A model generated the notes under the pieces. That model was not told the DNA's origin. It made no database searches and saw nothing but the letters and a program-made list of their open reading frames with translations. A stretch of 5,546 bases of DNA from Planctomycetota bacterium. GTDB taxonomy: Bacteria > Planctomycetota > Phycisphaerae > SM23-33. Positions 5,451 through 5,546 of the stretch are shown in pieces; position 1 is the first letter of the stretch, and every line of letters starts with the position of its first letter. The position numbers and the translations under genes are program-made. The stretch lies in the NCBI GenBank assembly GCA_003644335.1, contig QNCB01000109.1, positions 1-5,546 on the forward strand, given 5' to 3'.

Positions 5451-5546
5451 GGAAGACAAAAAGATCACGCCGCAAGAGCTAAAAACCGTATGGACGAAGG
5501 ATATGGATCAGCTGGCAGAGAAAGTCGCCGAGGCTATCAACAACGC
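5449..5546 (+). CDS. N-terminal fragment of an unrecognised protein, cut by the window end
   Basis: An open frame of 32 full codons starts with ATG at 5449 and reaches the last base, so the 3' end is missing. A strong AGGAG lies six bases upstream, which makes this a credible gene start. The protein begins MEDKKITPQELKTVW and continues as a charged amphipathic helix (DMDQLAEKVAEAINNA). There is no signal peptide or membrane segment. I do not recognise the family. The helix vaguely recalls the N-termini of some IS transposases, and the start-masking hairpin would fit that, but no terminal inverted repeat can be identified, so this is only a guess. Confidence 0.7.
   Translation, partial: MEDKKITPQELKTVWTKDMDQLAEKVAEAINN

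Noticed and set aside
1..5546. tRNA or rRNA genes
   Set aside because: No tRNA cloverleaf with a GTTCRANYC-type T arm and CCA-type acceptor, and no conserved rRNA segment, was seen in the spacers on either strand.

Overview
The window looks like chromosomal DNA from an uncultured or environmental bacterium. Three complete genes, all on the + strand, are GC-rich and densely coding. They are separated by AT-rich intergenic DNA full of short degenerate repeats of the kinds 'cacagattt', 'cgcgaaa', 'attcgtgt' and 'cttcatggtgaa'. In my experience that repeat style is common in anaerobic Planctomycetota (Phycisphaerae/Sedimentisphaerales-like) and some related lineages. The placement is an inference; no rRNA or other phylogenetic marker lies here. 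The ClpC protein would be the best marker for a tree.

Layout. Positions 1-191 hold a promoter-like element and possibly a tiny leader ORF. Positions 192-830 encode a compact stand-alone HD-GYP protein, a predicted cyclic-di-GMP phosphodiesterase with no receiver or sensor domain. Positions 831-1463 are a 633-base non-coding stretch. In order it contains a terminator-like hairpin, tandem 9- and 10-mers, a large imperfect inverted repeat, a GC-rich island that may be a gene relic or a repeat copy, a doubled TATAAT promoter, two mutually exclusive hairpins, and a triple ATGGTGAA repeat just before clpC. Positions 1464-4034 encode a full ClpC-type AAA+ unfoldase. Positions 4111-5142 encode a secreted-then-membrane-inserted pentameric ligand-gated ion channel (pLGIC) of the prokaryotic GLIC/ELIC type. 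Positions 5143-5448 are non-coding, with a structured element and a hairpin that covers the next start codon. A new gene starts at 5449 and runs off the window.

How the genes relate. clpC and the channel gene are 76 bases apart on the same strand with no clear terminator between them, so read-through from the clpC promoter is possible, but nothing in the sequence links their functions. The HD-GYP gene is insulated from clpC by a terminator-like hairpin and a long repeat-rich spacer and is probably a separate transcription unit.

The most notable item is the channel. It keeps the pore glutamate at -2', the WxPE motif, the FPxD motif and the SWxxFW motif of GLIC, but not the GLIC His at 11' or the Glu35 position linked to proton gating. 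Its ligand is therefore open. I see no evidence of a wholly new multi-gene system; the other interesting signals are regulatory or repeat structures in the spacers.
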